Positions 25,011-34,241 are shown, counted from the first letter of the stretch. The stretch: DNA of 64,000 nucleotides from Paracoccus sp. SCSIO 75233 (GCF_027912675.1 NZ_CP115757.1:2791501-2855500); one strand, 5' to 3'. Made by a program: numbers and translations. Notes: generated from the sequence alone by a model not told the origin.

Positions 25011-25828
25011 GGGTCGGCGCTTTCCAGACGCGGGCGCATATCCGCGACCATCTCGTCACAGCGGCCCATCCAGATATCGCCCTTGGACTTCGCATGTTCG
25101 ATCAGCCGTTCCAGCGCCCATAGCCGCGACGGCTGACCGATGATCTGCGGATGCATCCCGACCATCATCATCCGGCGTTCGGCATGAAGAACGTCCAGTT
25201 CAAGCTGCCACGCCTCCAGCATGGCCGACGGTGCCTGCATCGTCCGGCCCGGCAGCACGATGGAGTACTGAAAGAACGGTGCGTCATCCAGAACCCAGCG
25301 GAATGGCAGCTCAACCAGCTTCGTCGGCTTGCCGTCGACATGATGAAGATAGGGCGAGTCGTCGTCGAAAAAATTCGATGAATAGTCGAAACCATAGTCC
25401 AGCATGAGCTGCATCGAAATATCACTCAACTCCGCCGCAGGTGAGCGCCAGCCGCGCGGCGCGTAACCGGCAACGCGCTTGATCGCCTCAAAGCCCCGCT
25501 CCATCTCCTCCCGCTCCTCGTCATGGCTGAGGTTGAGGATCCAGCGATGCGAATAGCTGTGATGCGCGATTTCGTGCCCGCCCACCAGAATCCGGTCCAT
25601 CAGTTCCGGCCGCTGATCGACGATCAGCCCCGGAACGAAAAACGTCGTTCGCAGCTCATGGCGTTTCAGCAGGTCCAGAATACGATCCGTGCCGACCTTC
25701 CAGCCATAGGCACCCTGAGACATCAGGATCGGGCGCTTCGCATAGCCGGCATCCCGCGCCGTCCACATCGTCTCGGCATCCAGATCGAAGGTCAGAAACA
25801 GCGGGAAGCCCTTGCTCGTCAAATGCAT
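25007..25828 (-). CDS. NodB-fold polysaccharide deacetylase family hydrolase
   Basis: This metal-dependent amide/ester hydrolase has 273 residues. Motifs are TFDLDAE (D15, D17), the His-x3-His zinc pair in HHSYSH (H90, H94), RGWRSPA, and a late GMHPQIIGQPSR. There is no signal peptide, so it is cytoplasmic, like the PuuE-type allantoinases and unlike cell-wall deacetylases. I start at 25828, where AAGGAGGGCGTG precedes the ATG; the upstream ATG at 25849 lacks a site. It sits in a transport/catabolism operon, so it probably cleaves a small imported amide. Confidence 0.9.
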   Translation of the reverse strand: MHLTSKGFPLFLTFDLDAETMWTARDAGYAKRPILMSQGAYGWKVGTDRILDLLKRHELRTTFFVPGLIVDQRPELMDRILVGGHEIAHHSYSHRWILNLSHDEEREEMERGFEAIKRVAGYAPRGWRSPAAELSDISMQLMLDYGFDYSSNFFDDDSPYLHHVDGKPTKLVELPFRWVLDDAPFFQYSIVLPGRTMQAPSAMLEAWQLELDVLHAERRMMMVGMHPQIIGQPSRLWALERLIEHAKSKGDIWMGRCDEMVADMRPRLESADP

Positions 25829-25841
25829 CACGCCCTCCTTT

Positions 25842-26630
25842 TCAGACAAATTTATGAAAACCTGTCCAGCGCTCAGCCAGAACCAGCACGATAACGGTCG
25901 CGATGATCAGCAAGGTCGAAACCGCCGCAACGCCGGGATTGACGCCCATCTCGACCGAACTGAAAATCAGGATCGGCAGCGTGGTCTGTCTGGCACTCGC
26001 CAGAAAGATCGTCACTGGGACGTTTTCCATCGAGGTGACGAAGGCAAACAGCGCACCCGCAACCAGACCGGGCTTGATCAGCGGCAATGTCACCAGCCGG
26101 AACGCCGTCGGTCCGTCAGCACCCAAGACCCGCGCCGCCTCTTCGACCGACAGGTCGATCCCCGACAGGCTGGCCAGCGCGGAGCGCAGGATATACGGAA
26201 CCGTAATCACCACATGCGCGAGGATCAGCACCAGAAAGCTGCCCCGCATCCCGACCAGCGTGACATATTGCAGCATCGCCACCCCGATCACCACGGCCGG
26301 AACGATCAGCGGCGCCATCAGCAGCGAGGTGATCGCCTCATGCCCCGGAATGGCCTTCCTGAACAGGCCATAGGCCGCCGCGACACCCAACACCAGCGAC
26401 AGCACGGTCGAGCTGACCGCAAGGATCAGGCTGTTCTTGATCGCACGCAGATAGGTCGGATCGCTCAGCACCTCGCCGAACCATTTCAGCGTCCAGCCCT
26501 GCGGGGGAATGGTCAGGTAAGAGGTCTCGCTGAACGAGGTCAGGATCACCACCAGCACCGGAAGCTGCAGGAACAGAACAACCAGCAGGGCGAATATTCT
26601 GATCGGGATCGTCGGTTTCAGATCGCTCAT
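25842..26630 (-). CDS. ABC transporter permease, PotC-type
   Basis: Inner-membrane subunit of a spermidine/putrescine-type importer, 262 residues with about six hydrophobic helices. The docking loop reads SVEEAARVLGADGPTAFRLV, followed by TLPLIKPG. I start at 26630 because that ATG overlaps the stop of the PotB-type gene as ATGA. An ATG at 26645 is also in frame. The 3' end carries the ribosome-binding site of the following deacetylase gene. Confidence 0.92.
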   Translation of the reverse strand: MSDLKPTIPIRIFALLVVLFLQLPVLVVILTSFSETSYLTIPPQGWTLKWFGEVLSDPTYLRAIKNSLILAVSSTVLSLVLGVAAAYGLFRKAIPGHEAITSLLMAPLIVPAVVIGVAMLQYVTLVGMRGSFLVLILAHVVITVPYILRSALASLSGIDLSVEEAARVLGADGPTAFRLVTLPLIKPGLVAGALFAFVTSMENVPVTIFLASARQTTLPILIFSSVEMGVNPGVAAVSTLLIIATVIVLVLAERWTGFHKFV

Positions 26631-27478
26631 GCCATGCCCGCCCATTTCTTGGTCAACCGGTTAGAAAGCCAGATGATGAATATGGTTGCAAAGGCCAGCG
26701 CAAAGGACAGCGCAGACCCGCTCGGCCAGTCGAGAAGCTGCATATATTCATCGTAAATCAGCGTCGCCATGACCTGATATGTCGGCCCGCCCAACATGCG
26801 CGGCGTGACAAGCGCCGAGATCGTCAGAACGAAGACCAGAATCGACCCGCCGATGATCCCCGGCGCGGTCAACGGGAAGGTGACCGACCAGAAAACCCGC
26901 ACCCGGCTGGCACCAAGACAGGACGCCGCGGACTCCACGTCGCGGGGGACGTTTTGCAGGGCCGCGACCAGCATCAGCACCATGAACGGCAGATAGATAT
27001 GGGTCAGCCCGATCAGCAGCCCGGTCATGTTGAACATCAGCTTCAGCGGCGTTTCGATGATGCCCAGATCGATCAGCAGGTTGTTGACAACCCCGCGATT
27101 GGTCAGCAGCACGATCCAGCCGAAGGACCGGACGACGAGGTTGAGCATCAGCGGAAAGATCACCAGCAATGTCAGCGGCAAACGCCATCGCGGGTTGCCG
27201 CGCACGATCAGATAGGCGACGGGATAGCCGGTCAGAAGGCACAGGATCGTCACGCTGACGCCCAGCACCAGCGTACGCAGCACCACCTCGCGATAATACC
27301 CGTCCGTCGCGATCCTGAGATAGTTTTCCAGCGTGAAGCTGCCCGAAACGATGCCCTGACCGGGTTGGTATTCCTGAAAGCTCGTGGGAAGCAGCAGGAT
27401 CAGTGGCAGGACAAAGGACAGCAGCAGCACCACCAGAAGCGGCGCAATCAGCAGCCATGCGCTGCGCCGGCCGGTCAT
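26627..27478 (-). CDS. ABC transporter permease, PotB-type
   Basis: Second membrane subunit of the polyamine-type importer, 283 residues. An N-terminal helix is followed by a periplasmic stretch and further helices, with docking loop DVESAASCLGASRVRVFWSV and FPLTAPG. The ATG overlaps the stop of the ATPase gene (ATGA). The order ATPase, PotB, PotC is the common one. Substrates of this transporter class include polyamines, opines, amino-sugars and organophosphonates, so the name does not fix the ligand. Confidence 0.92.
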   Translation of the reverse strand: MTGRRSAWLLIAPLLVVLLLSFVLPLILLLPTSFQEYQPGQGIVSGSFTLENYLRIATDGYYREVVLRTLVLGVSVTILCLLTGYPVAYLIVRGNPRWRLPLTLLVIFPLMLNLVVRSFGWIVLLTNRGVVNNLLIDLGIIETPLKLMFNMTGLLIGLTHIYLPFMVLMLVAALQNVPRDVESAASCLGASRVRVFWSVTFPLTAPGIIGGSILVFVLTISALVTPRMLGGPTYQVMATLIYDEYMQLLDWPSGSALSFALAFATIFIIWLSNRLTKKWAGMA

Positions 27479-28536
27479 GCCACCGATCCTTGCGGCAACA
27501 CGATGACATCTCTCGGGCGAACCGACAGATAGACCGCCTGGCCCGGCATAAGGGCCGCGGCCTCGGCTGACGACGCCACTTCCACCACCATCTCCGCGCC
27601 CTGCGGCAGTCTGATGACCAGCTGAACCTGCGGACCCGAGAACGACCGCAACGCCACCGTTCCCGCAAGCGCGTCTGCCTCGGGCGAGGACAGAACCTGT
27701 ATCGCCTCCTGCCGGATGAAGACATCGACCTCGCTGCCCTCGGGCAGCTCCAGCTTCTCGGGTTTCAGCGACAACCCTTCGCCAAGCGCGACCGCACCGC
27801 TTTCGACACGCCCGGTCAATTGGTTCGGCTTCCCGATAAACCCGGCGATAAAGGCGTTCGCGGGCTGGCTGTAGATCACCTCCGGCTTGTCAAGCTGCTG
27901 GATCACGCCGCCATACATGACGCCAACCCGGTCAGAAAGGCTCAGCGCCTCGGCCTGATCATGGGTGACGAACAGCGTCGTGATGCGCAGTTCCTGTTGC
28001 AGCCGCTTCAGTTCGATCTGCATTTCGTCACGCAGCTTGGCGTCGAGATTCGACAACGGTTCGTCGAACAAAAGGATATTCGGCTGCGGCGCGATGGCGC
28101 GTGCCATTGAAACACGCTGCTGTTGTCCGCCGGAAAGCTGGCGGGGATAACGGTCGCCGTAGCCGCCAAGCCGGACCATGTCCAGCGCAGCATTGACGCG
28201 CTCTGTCAGATTGGCACCGGATTCCCCCTTGCGGCGAAGGCCGAAGGCCACGTTCTCGAACACGGTCATATGCGGGAACAGGGCGTATGACTGAAAGACC
28301 AGCCCGACATTGCGCTTGTTCGGCGGCAGGCGCGTAACGTCGCGATCGCCGATCATCACATGGCCCTCGCTGGGGTCGAGAAGCCCGGCAACCATCCGCA
28401 GAATGGTGGTCTTGCCACAACCGGACGGCCCCAGCAGAGAGACGAACTCCCCCTCGGCAATCTCGAACGAGGCGTTCTTGACGACTTCGATCTTGCCGTA
28501 GCGCTTGACGATATTCTGCAGTGTAAGCTTGCTCAT
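27475..28536 (-). CDS. ABC transporter ATP-binding protein, PotA-type
   Basis: ATPase of the polyamine-type importer, 353 residues, about the usual length. Nucleotide-binding domain: Walker A GPSGCGKTT, Q-loop FQSYALFPHMTV, signature LSGGQQQR, Walker B ILLFDEPLSNLD, switch His in THDQAEA. A C-terminal TOBE domain spans about residues 235-353. The gene follows the binding-protein gene after a 60-base gap that holds a perfect hairpin. Confidence 0.94.
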   Translation of the reverse strand: MSKLTLQNIVKRYGKIEVVKNASFEIAEGEFVSLLGPSGCGKTTILRMVAGLLDPSEGHVMIGDRDVTRLPPNKRNVGLVFQSYALFPHMTVFENVAFGLRRKGESGANLTERVNAALDMVRLGGYGDRYPRQLSGGQQQRVSMARAIAPQPNILLFDEPLSNLDAKLRDEMQIELKRLQQELRITTLFVTHDQAEALSLSDRVGVMYGGVIQQLDKPEVIYSQPANAFIAGFIGKPNQLTGRVESGAVALGEGLSLKPEKLELPEGSEVDVFIRQEAIQVLSSPEADALAGTVALRSFSGPQVQLVIRLPQGAEMVVEVASSAEAAALMPGQAVYLSVRPRDVIVLPQGSVA

Positions 28537-28563
28537 CCCGTCCCCTTGAAAGGCTGACTGAAA

Positions 28564-28588
28564 CGGCCCCGGATGGTGTCCGGGGCCG
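28564..28588 (-). terminator. Hairpin between binding protein and ATPase genes
   Basis: CGGCCCCGGA (28564-28573) and TCCGGGGCCG (28579-28588) form a perfect 10-bp stem with a 5-base loop. On the minus strand it is followed by TTTCAG, a short U-run. It would reduce read-through from the binding-protein gene into the ATPase and permease genes. Confidence 0.75.
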
Positions 28589-28596
28589 CAAAGGTA

Positions 28597-29622
28597 TCAG
28601 CGCAGGACTTCACGCTGCCAGCGGCGCGTCCAGTCCGGCATGACGACGGCCATGTCCGCGGGATCAAGAAACAGCATCTGTTCCGTCTGTTCCGGGCTGG
28701 GAAGCAGGTCGGACAGATCATCGGACAGCTCGACCTTGCGGTTCACAGCGCCGATCACCTGCGCTTCAGAGAAGCATTTCTGCGCCTCGACGGACAGGAT
28801 CGTGTCGACAAGCGTCATCGCCAGATCGGCGTTCGGCGCGCCTTTCGGGATCGAGATGGTCGGCCGAATACCGACCGCGCCCTCTTCCGGATAGGCGACG
28901 GCAAGCGGAAGACCGCCCTTGATGGCCACGCCCGCACGGTCCGGATACCACACGGCAAGATCAATCTCGCCCCGCTCAAACAGGGACACGACCTGATCGG
29001 CCTGCGTGTGCAGAAGAACCGCAGATTTCGCCAGCGGCGCTATTTTCTCAAGGCCGGGCGTCGGGTCTTCCAGCGTACCGCCCTCCATCTCGTTCACGGC
29101 GGCCAGGAACTGCCAGCCAGCGGTTGCCGAGACATCCCCGATGGTGACGCGCCCCTCATATTTCGGATCAAACAGATCATTCCAGGAGGTCGGCGCTTCG
29201 GAGACGGTATCCTTGTTATAGACGATCGTCGTCGCGCCCAGCATGGCAGCGACATAGGCGTCATCCTTACCCCATGCGCCGTCGATGATGTCTGGCGCAT
29301 TGCTCAGCTTGCTGCGGTCCAGCGGAATCAGCAGTCCCTCATTCGCCATCTGCACGGCGAACGCATCGTCAGCGAAAACCAGATCCATATCGGACTGCCC
29401 CGCCGTCGCGCGCACCGATGCCGCGTGCTGGGCCGAACTGGCAGGCTTCAGGATCACCGACGCCCCGGTCGCCTCGGTAAAGGGCGCGATATAGCAGGTC
29501 TGCACGTTATCTGCGAATGAACCACCGAACGCGCCGACAACAAGTTCCTGCGCCAGTGCGCCGGTCGCGGTTCCTGCGACAGTGATCGCTGCGGTCATCG
29601 CGAAAGCGAATTTCTTGGACAA
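28597..29622 (-). CDS. ABC transporter substrate-binding protein, PotD-type
   Basis: Periplasmic receptor of 341 residues with a signal peptide (SKKFAFAMTAAITVAG, cleavage near ALA-Q) and the PotD-like start LVVGAFGGSFADN. The start is TTG at 29622, with GGGAGGT six bases upstream. The nearby ATG at 29627 is in another frame, so a TTG start is needed. It heads an operon of transporter and catabolic genes and is divergent from a MarR regulator. The ligand is unknown. Confidence 0.9.
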   Translation of the reverse strand: MSKKFAFAMTAAITVAGTATGALAQELVVGAFGGSFADNVQTCYIAPFTEATGASVILKPASSAQHAASVRATAGQSDMDLVFADDAFAVQMANEGLLIPLDRSKLSNAPDIIDGAWGKDDAYVAAMLGATTIVYNKDTVSEAPTSWNDLFDPKYEGRVTIGDVSATAGWQFLAAVNEMEGGTLEDPTPGLEKIAPLAKSAVLLHTQADQVVSLFERGEIDLAVWYPDRAGVAIKGGLPLAVAYPEEGAVGIRPTISIPKGAPNADLAMTLVDTILSVEAQKCFSEAQVIGAVNRKVELSDDLSDLLPSPEQTEQMLFLDPADMAVVMPDWTRRWQREVLR

Positions 29623-29726
29623 AACATACCTCCCAGTTCGTTAATGTCCCCGCGAGCCTGAAACGCTGCGGTTGGTCAATCTTTGCATATAGCTTTTGAA
29701 AAAGATACTAAAAAGATATAAAACAG
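29623..29726. promoter_or_regulatory. Divergent promoter region, PotD-type gene / MarR gene
   Basis: This is an AT-rich stretch. It includes a tandem imperfect repeat, AAAGATACTAA followed by AAAGATATAAA, at about 29700-29721, and an imperfect dyad (AGCTTTT / AAAAGAT) just before it. It is the natural place for MarR autoregulation and control of the transporter. Confidence 0.4.
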
Positions 29727-30308
29727 ATGCACCTGTCGCGCGGATCGGTGCAAGATTACGGGAATGCTCAGCGTTTCGAAGGCGTGAAATTGGACGAAAA
29801 AACGAACCACTATCTGAAGAACGACCGGATCGGACGAGGACTGAAGATGTGGCATCGCGAGATGCCGCAGATCGACAGCAGCGGAAAAGCCGTGGTCGGA
29901 CGCGTCCTCCACCTGCACCAGCTTATAGAAGAAAAGATCAACCGTAACCTGTCGCGATTCGGTCTGAAATATCCCAGCTACGCGATACTTGCGACAATCC
30001 GCGTCAGCGGCGCACCCTACCGGATGACGCCCGGAGAGTTGCTGTCATCAATCGTCCTGTCCTCCGGCGGTCTGTCGAATTTACTGCGCAAGCTGGAAGC
30101 GGAAGGCTATGTGCAGCGCAGCGGCGCAGAAGGCGACGGTCGCAGCGTGATTGTCCAGCTGACCGAAAAAGGCGTTTCCCTCGCCGAACGCGCAATGGCC
30201 GCCCATGCGGAACTGGAACTTGAGATCATCGCCACGCTGTCAACCGAAGAGCGTGACGACCTGGCGCAGCTTCTCAGCGGTCTTGTCGCGGCCAATAATC
30301 TGGGCTGA
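29727..30308 (+). CDS. MarR-family transcriptional regulator
   Basis: Winged-helix repressor, 193 residues from the first ATG. The wHTH covers about residues 90-150: MTPGELLSSIVLSSGGLSNLLRKL, then the wing around EGDGRSVIVQLTEKG. MarR proteins are usually near 150 residues. A second ATG at 29847, after GAGGACTGAAG, gives 153 residues and may be the real start. It overlaps no gene, and its stop is 4 bases from the 2-hydroxyacid dehydrogenase start. By position it likely controls the divergent transporter operon and the genes after it. The effector is not known. Confidence 0.88.
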   Translation: MHLSRGSVQDYGNAQRFEGVKLDEKTNHYLKNDRIGRGLKMWHREMPQIDSSGKAVVGRVLHLHQLIEEKINRNLSRFGLKYPSYAILATIRVSGAPYRMTPGELLSSIVLSSGGLSNLLRKLEAEGYVQRSGAEGDGRSVIVQLTEKGVSLAERAMAAHAELELEIIATLSTEERDDLAQLLSGLVAANNLG

Positions 30309-30312
30309 TGGA

Positions 30313-31500
30313 ATGGGCAGACCGCGGAACGCGATAAACCTCGACGATATAGAGCTTTCCGCACGCCGCTACCTGCCGGGTTTTCTGTATGATTTCATTG
30401 CCGGGGGCGTCGACGGCGAAGCCGGGCTTGCGCGCAATCGGCAGGCTTTCGAACGCTACCGGCTTCTGCCGCGTTACCTTCGCGATGTGTCGAAACGCAG
30501 TCTTGAGACACAGCTTTTCGGACGGCGATATTCAATGCCCTTCGGCATCTCCCCGACCGGCCCGGCACAGATTTTCCGACGCGACGCCGACCGCTTTCTC
30601 GCAGCGGCGGCGCGGGAGGCAGATATTCCGTTCGCGCTGTCGGGTGCCGCTGGCGCCTCGCTTGAGGATATCGCCCGGATCGCACCGGACCATGCGTGGT
30701 TCCAGCTTTATCCGGCGCGCGACCGGTCCATCACTCACGACCAAATCCGCCGTGCCCGCGACGCCGGGATTGCAGCCCTCGTCCTGACCGTGGACACGCC
30801 GGTCACACCCAAACGGGAGCGCCATCTCCGCAACGGGATTTCGGTTCCGTTCCGCCCGAAACCGTCACACTGGCCCCGGCTGGCCCGCGAAGTCCTGAAC
30901 CATCCCGCCTGGTTCCTCCGCTTTCTCAGCAGTGGCGGCATCGAAACCATGAACAATTGGCGGCAATACGCAGCCGAGAACGCGACGCCCTCAGAAGTTA
31001 TGGCATTCTTCTTCGATCAGGCGTTCGTCCCGGGAAAGACAGGCACGCTTGTCTGGCGCGATGTGGAGGACATCCGTAGCCGCTGGCCGGGTCCGCTGAT
31101 CGTGAAGGGCATCTTGCACCCCGCAGACGCACGACGCGCCGTCGACACCGGCGCAGATGCCGTCATGCTGTCAAATCACGGCGGTAAGGCGCTGGACGAA
31201 GCGCCAGCCCCCATCGAAATGCTGCCCCGGATAAGGGCAGAGGTCGGGGCAGAGATCCCGCTTCTCGTCGACAGCGGCGTGCGGCGCGGATCGGACATCA
31301 TCAAGGCCCTGTGCCTCGGCGCGGATTTTGTCTTCGCCGGACGCCCGACCCTCTACGGCGTCGCCGCGGACGGTCAGGACGGCGCGCGCAAGGTTCTGTC
31401 GATCCTGCGGCAGGAAACCGATCTGGTCATGGCCGGAATCGGCTGTGCCCGGATAGCGGAACTGGGACCAGAGTTTCTGGAGGAGAAGACGGGATGCTGA
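30313..31500 (+). CDS. FMN-dependent alpha-hydroxy acid dehydrogenase (L-lactate dehydrogenase family)
   Basis: It oxidises an L-2-hydroxy acid to the 2-keto acid with FMN. The 395-residue TIM-barrel has YDFIAGGVDGE (26-36), SPTGPAQIF (80-88), WFQLYPARD (129-137), LTVDTPV (158-164), K265 in IVKGILHP, and the base H289 in SNHGGKALD. VDSGVRRGSDI closes the phosphate site. All catalytic residues are present. The ATG at 30313 is just after the MarR stop; the frame extends upstream inside the MarR gene but is not coding there. The preferred acid is unknown; lactate, glycolate or mandelate are all possible. Confidence 0.92.
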   Translation: MGRPRNAINLDDIELSARRYLPGFLYDFIAGGVDGEAGLARNRQAFERYRLLPRYLRDVSKRSLETQLFGRRYSMPFGISPTGPAQIFRRDADRFLAAAAREADIPFALSGAAGASLEDIARIAPDHAWFQLYPARDRSITHDQIRRARDAGIAALVLTVDTPVTPKRERHLRNGISVPFRPKPSHWPRLAREVLNHPAWFLRFLSSGGIETMNNWRQYAAENATPSEVMAFFFDQAFVPGKTGTLVWRDVEDIRSRWPGPLIVKGILHPADARRAVDTGADAVMLSNHGGKALDEAPAPIEMLPRIRAEVGAEIPLLVDSGVRRGSDIIKALCLGADFVFAGRPTLYGVAADGQDGARKVLSILRQETDLVMAGIGCARIAELGPEFLEEKTGC

Positions 31501-32441
31501 CAAGACGGCTCGGCCGGTCCGATCTCATGGTGCCGCCGGTTGTGTTCGGCGGCAACGTGCTTGGCTGGACCGTGGACGCGCAGAAGAGCTTCCGGCTGCT
31601 GGACGGCCTGATCGACCGGGGCCTCAACATGATCGACACGGCCGATGTCTATTCCAACTGGGCAGAAGGCCATGAAGGCGGCGAATCCGAAGCATTGATC
31701 GGCGACTGGCTGTCGATGCGTGGCGGGCGCGACCGGGTCATCGTCGCGACCAAGGGCGGGATGCGAATGGGCGAAGGACGCGAGGGGCTTTCCGCGCGCT
31801 GGCTTACGCAGGCCGTGGACGATTCGCTGCGCCGCCTGAAGACCGATTACATCGATCTCTACCAGCTTCATCAGCCCGACGATAAGACGCCGACCGAAGA
31901 AACCGTGCAGGTCATGGCCCGGCTGATCGACGCCGGGAAAATCCGCTTTTTCGGCGTTTCAAACTTCAGCGCTGCCCAGATCAGCGACCTGCTGCGCGTG
32001 AGCCATGATCTGGGACTGCCAAGGCCGGAAAGCGTTCAGCCGGAATTCAATCTGATCGCGCGCAATGAGTTCGAAGGTACGTTGGCCGAATTGTGCCAGC
32101 GCGAAAAGCTGGGGGCCATCAGCTATTTCGCACTCGCCGCCGGGTTTCTCAGCGGCAAATACAGAAGCCAGGCCGATCTGAAAGGTGCGCGCTCGGCCCG
32201 CGTCGCCTCGTTCATGAACGAACGGAATTTGCGCATCCTGCAAAAGCTGATCGCCGTGGCGGAGGCAGAAGGGATCTCCCCCGCAGCAGCCGCGATTGCG
32301 TGGATCAGGACGCAGCCCGCGATTACCGCGCCTATCGCCAGCGCGACCAGCATGGCGCAGCTTGATGAAATCGTGATCGCCGCGCGCCACGAACTCGACC
32401 CGCAGTCACTTTCGATCCTCAACCGCAGCGACGCGCCCTGA
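31494..32441 (+). CDS. Aldo/keto reductase
   Basis: NADPH-dependent aldehyde/ketone reductase with a TIM barrel, 315 residues. The tetrad is D48, Y53, K87 and H126 (IDTADVYS, ATKGG, DLYQLHQPD). It also has the GVSNFSAAQI segment and the C-terminal cofactor region around APIASATS. Its ATG lies inside the last codons of the 2-hydroxyacid dehydrogenase gene (7-base overlap), so it is co-translated. It converges on the cobalamin-binding protein gene. Confidence 0.92.
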   Translation: MLTRRLGRSDLMVPPVVFGGNVLGWTVDAQKSFRLLDGLIDRGLNMIDTADVYSNWAEGHEGGESEALIGDWLSMRGGRDRVIVATKGGMRMGEGREGLSARWLTQAVDDSLRRLKTDYIDLYQLHQPDDKTPTEETVQVMARLIDAGKIRFFGVSNFSAAQISDLLRVSHDLGLPRPESVQPEFNLIARNEFEGTLAELCQREKLGAISYFALAAGFLSGKYRSQADLKGARSARVASFMNERNLRILQKLIAVAEAEGISPAAAAIAWIRTQPAITAPIASATSMAQLDEIVIAARHELDPQSLSILNRSDAP

Positions 32442-32486
32442 CGCTTCGGGCGCAGCGTGGCCACGCGCCGCAGCCGGTCAGCCAGA

Positions 32487-34241
32487 TCAAACCGCCGCAG
32501 CGGTTTTCGTCGCAGCCACCTTCCGCAGGAAGGCCGCCATATCGTCAAGGTCGCGACAGGCGCCGACGCCAAGCTGGTTGATCTCTTCGGTCACGTCGAC
32601 CGGAAGGCCGGAATTGGAATCCTTCGGCACCTCGTTCAGGCGTCCGCCCACCATGACCGGCAGGTCAACCCCCTGAGCTTCGGTTTCCTTCAGAACCGCG
32701 CGCGAATAGCCAAGTGCGACGCCGTTATAGGTGCTGAATGCAATCACATCGGCCCGGCCCTCGATCGCGCGCGCGACCAGCTTCTCCGCGTCGATCGCGA
32801 CACCCGCATCGACAATCTCGGCACCCAGCCCGATCAGCGCCTGTTCGACGAGATACTTGCCATGTTCATGAACATCCGTCGTTCCGATGCACACGCGAAG
32901 CGGCGCGGCAAGCCGGTCCTGCCCGGCCACCCAGGCCTCGGCCTTGTGGTTAAGTTCGCGCGCCCACTCCGCATGAATGAGCGGGACACGCCCACGCGGT
33001 CCCTCGGCTCCGGGACCGAACAGCGCCTCCATCCGCTTCGGACCCATCCGCCGGATCGCCAGCATCAGGGCCGCCGGATCATCCGCCGGAACGCCGCGAT
33101 CTGCCAGCCCCCGAAGCGCCGTCTGCGCAAAGCGCCGCCCCCCGGCCACCAGTTCATCGGCCATCGCGGTCACCTTGCCCCAGTCGAGCAGCGTGTCATA
33201 GAACGGCGAATGCTGGGCCAGCCGATGCGCGAATATCTGGGCATCGATGATTTCATCGACATCCGGTATCCGCTGGTTTTCGGTCACCGGAACCGGGTTG
33301 ACGGCATGACCAAGCGGCCAGCGCCCGAGCGCGAGCGTATCCGCCAGCAAATAGCTGGCAAGGCTCGCATAATTTCCCGCAGCCGTTGACTGATAGGAAA
33401 CGGTGTTGCCGAAAATCATCGTGCCGGGCGTATCGGACACCTGCGCCAGTGCGGCATGGAATGCGGCGCGCGACAACGGATCGCTGAAGTGATGCCCATA
33501 GCAATGGCTAAGCCGCGCGCCGATCAGGTCTTCGACGATATGTTTCTCGATCAGCACCATCCCAAGCGCACATGCCATGTCGATGAACAGGCCCGCAAAG
33601 CCGTCATCGAGGTTGGAATGGACGAGTATCTCCGCCTCCTGCCCGGCAATCACCCCAAGCGCCGTGACCGTCGCCTCGGTCGTGGCAACGTCGTCGTCCC
33701 AATAGGGCAAGCGAAACGTGAAATACTGGCCCAGATTGCCAAGCGAAGACGCACCTGCCGCCAGCGCTGCACAGGTATTCTCGACCGCGCCCGGCAGGCC
33801 AAGCATGAAATCCCCGAAATGCGAAGCGGCAGGTGCCGCATGGGTGATCCGGGCAAAGTCCTCCGGCGCGTTCAGCACGATCCCGGTGCCACGCATCGCT
33901 GAATCGCGCCGCTCCTTCGGATAGCCCATCGACCAGTCCAGCGTGATGCCGAACCGGTCGACGGTCACGCCTTCCTGCCGGCATTTTTCATGCACCTCCC
34001 CGATGGCCGAGATCGTCCGGTCGACATTCCGAAACCCGATATGCGCATGCTGCATGATCCGCCCGGTGCCGGAAACGCGACGCTTGTATTCAGCCTCCGA
34101 GGCCACCCCCTGTTCGGTCAGGAACGGACAGGAACCGAACGACCAGCCGCGCGCCAATTTGCGCCCCGCGGCCAGCAGATCGCGGCCCGGCGTCAGGGCA
34201 GGATCAATCAGGATGCGGGAATCCGGGCTGACATCTGGCAT
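32487..34241 (-). CDS. Cobalamin-binding enzyme of unknown reaction (mutase-like)
   Basis: The 584-residue protein has a C-terminal B12-binding domain from about residue 445. The base-off motif D-x-H-x-x-G is D456-V-H458-E-H-G461, followed by a GGRLNE loop. The first 430 residues look like an alpha/beta barrel of the glutamate-mutase / methylaspartate-mutase class, with GRIMQHAHIGFRNVDRT, FGITLDWSMGYP and RGTGIVLNAPEDF. I cannot name the substrate. It is the last gene of an operon with a class IV aminotransferase-like protein and an amino-acid ABC transporter. That suggests a carbon-skeleton rearrangement or methyl/amino transfer on an amino acid. It could be a new mutase subtype. Confidence 0.8.
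   Translation of the reverse strand: MPDVSPDSRILIDPALTPGRDLLAAGRKLARGWSFGSCPFLTEQGVASEAEYKRRVSGTGRIMQHAHIGFRNVDRTISAIGEVHEKCRQEGVTVDRFGITLDWSMGYPKERRDSAMRGTGIVLNAPEDFARITHAAPAASHFGDFMLGLPGAVENTCAALAAGASSLGNLGQYFTFRLPYWDDDVATTEATVTALGVIAGQEAEILVHSNLDDGFAGLFIDMACALGMVLIEKHIVEDLIGARLSHCYGHHFSDPLSRAAFHAALAQVSDTPGTMIFGNTVSYQSTAAGNYASLASYLLADTLALGRWPLGHAVNPVPVTENQRIPDVDEIIDAQIFAHRLAQHSPFYDTLLDWGKVTAMADELVAGGRRFAQTALRGLADRGVPADDPAALMLAIRRMGPKRMEALFGPGAEGPRGRVPLIHAEWARELNHKAEAWVAGQDRLAAPLRVCIGTTDVHEHGKYLVEQALIGLGAEIVDAGVAIDAEKLVARAIEGRADVIAFSTYNGVALGYSRAVLKETEAQGVDLPVMVGGRLNEVPKDSNSGLPVDVTEEINQLGVGACRDLDDMAAFLRKVAATKTAAAV

Noticed and set aside
32442..32486. GC-rich palindrome GCGTGGCCACGC between the convergent aldo/keto reductase and cobalamin genes
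   Set aside because: It has no loop or U-tract and cannot be told apart from chance in this GC-rich gap, so it is not listed as a terminator.
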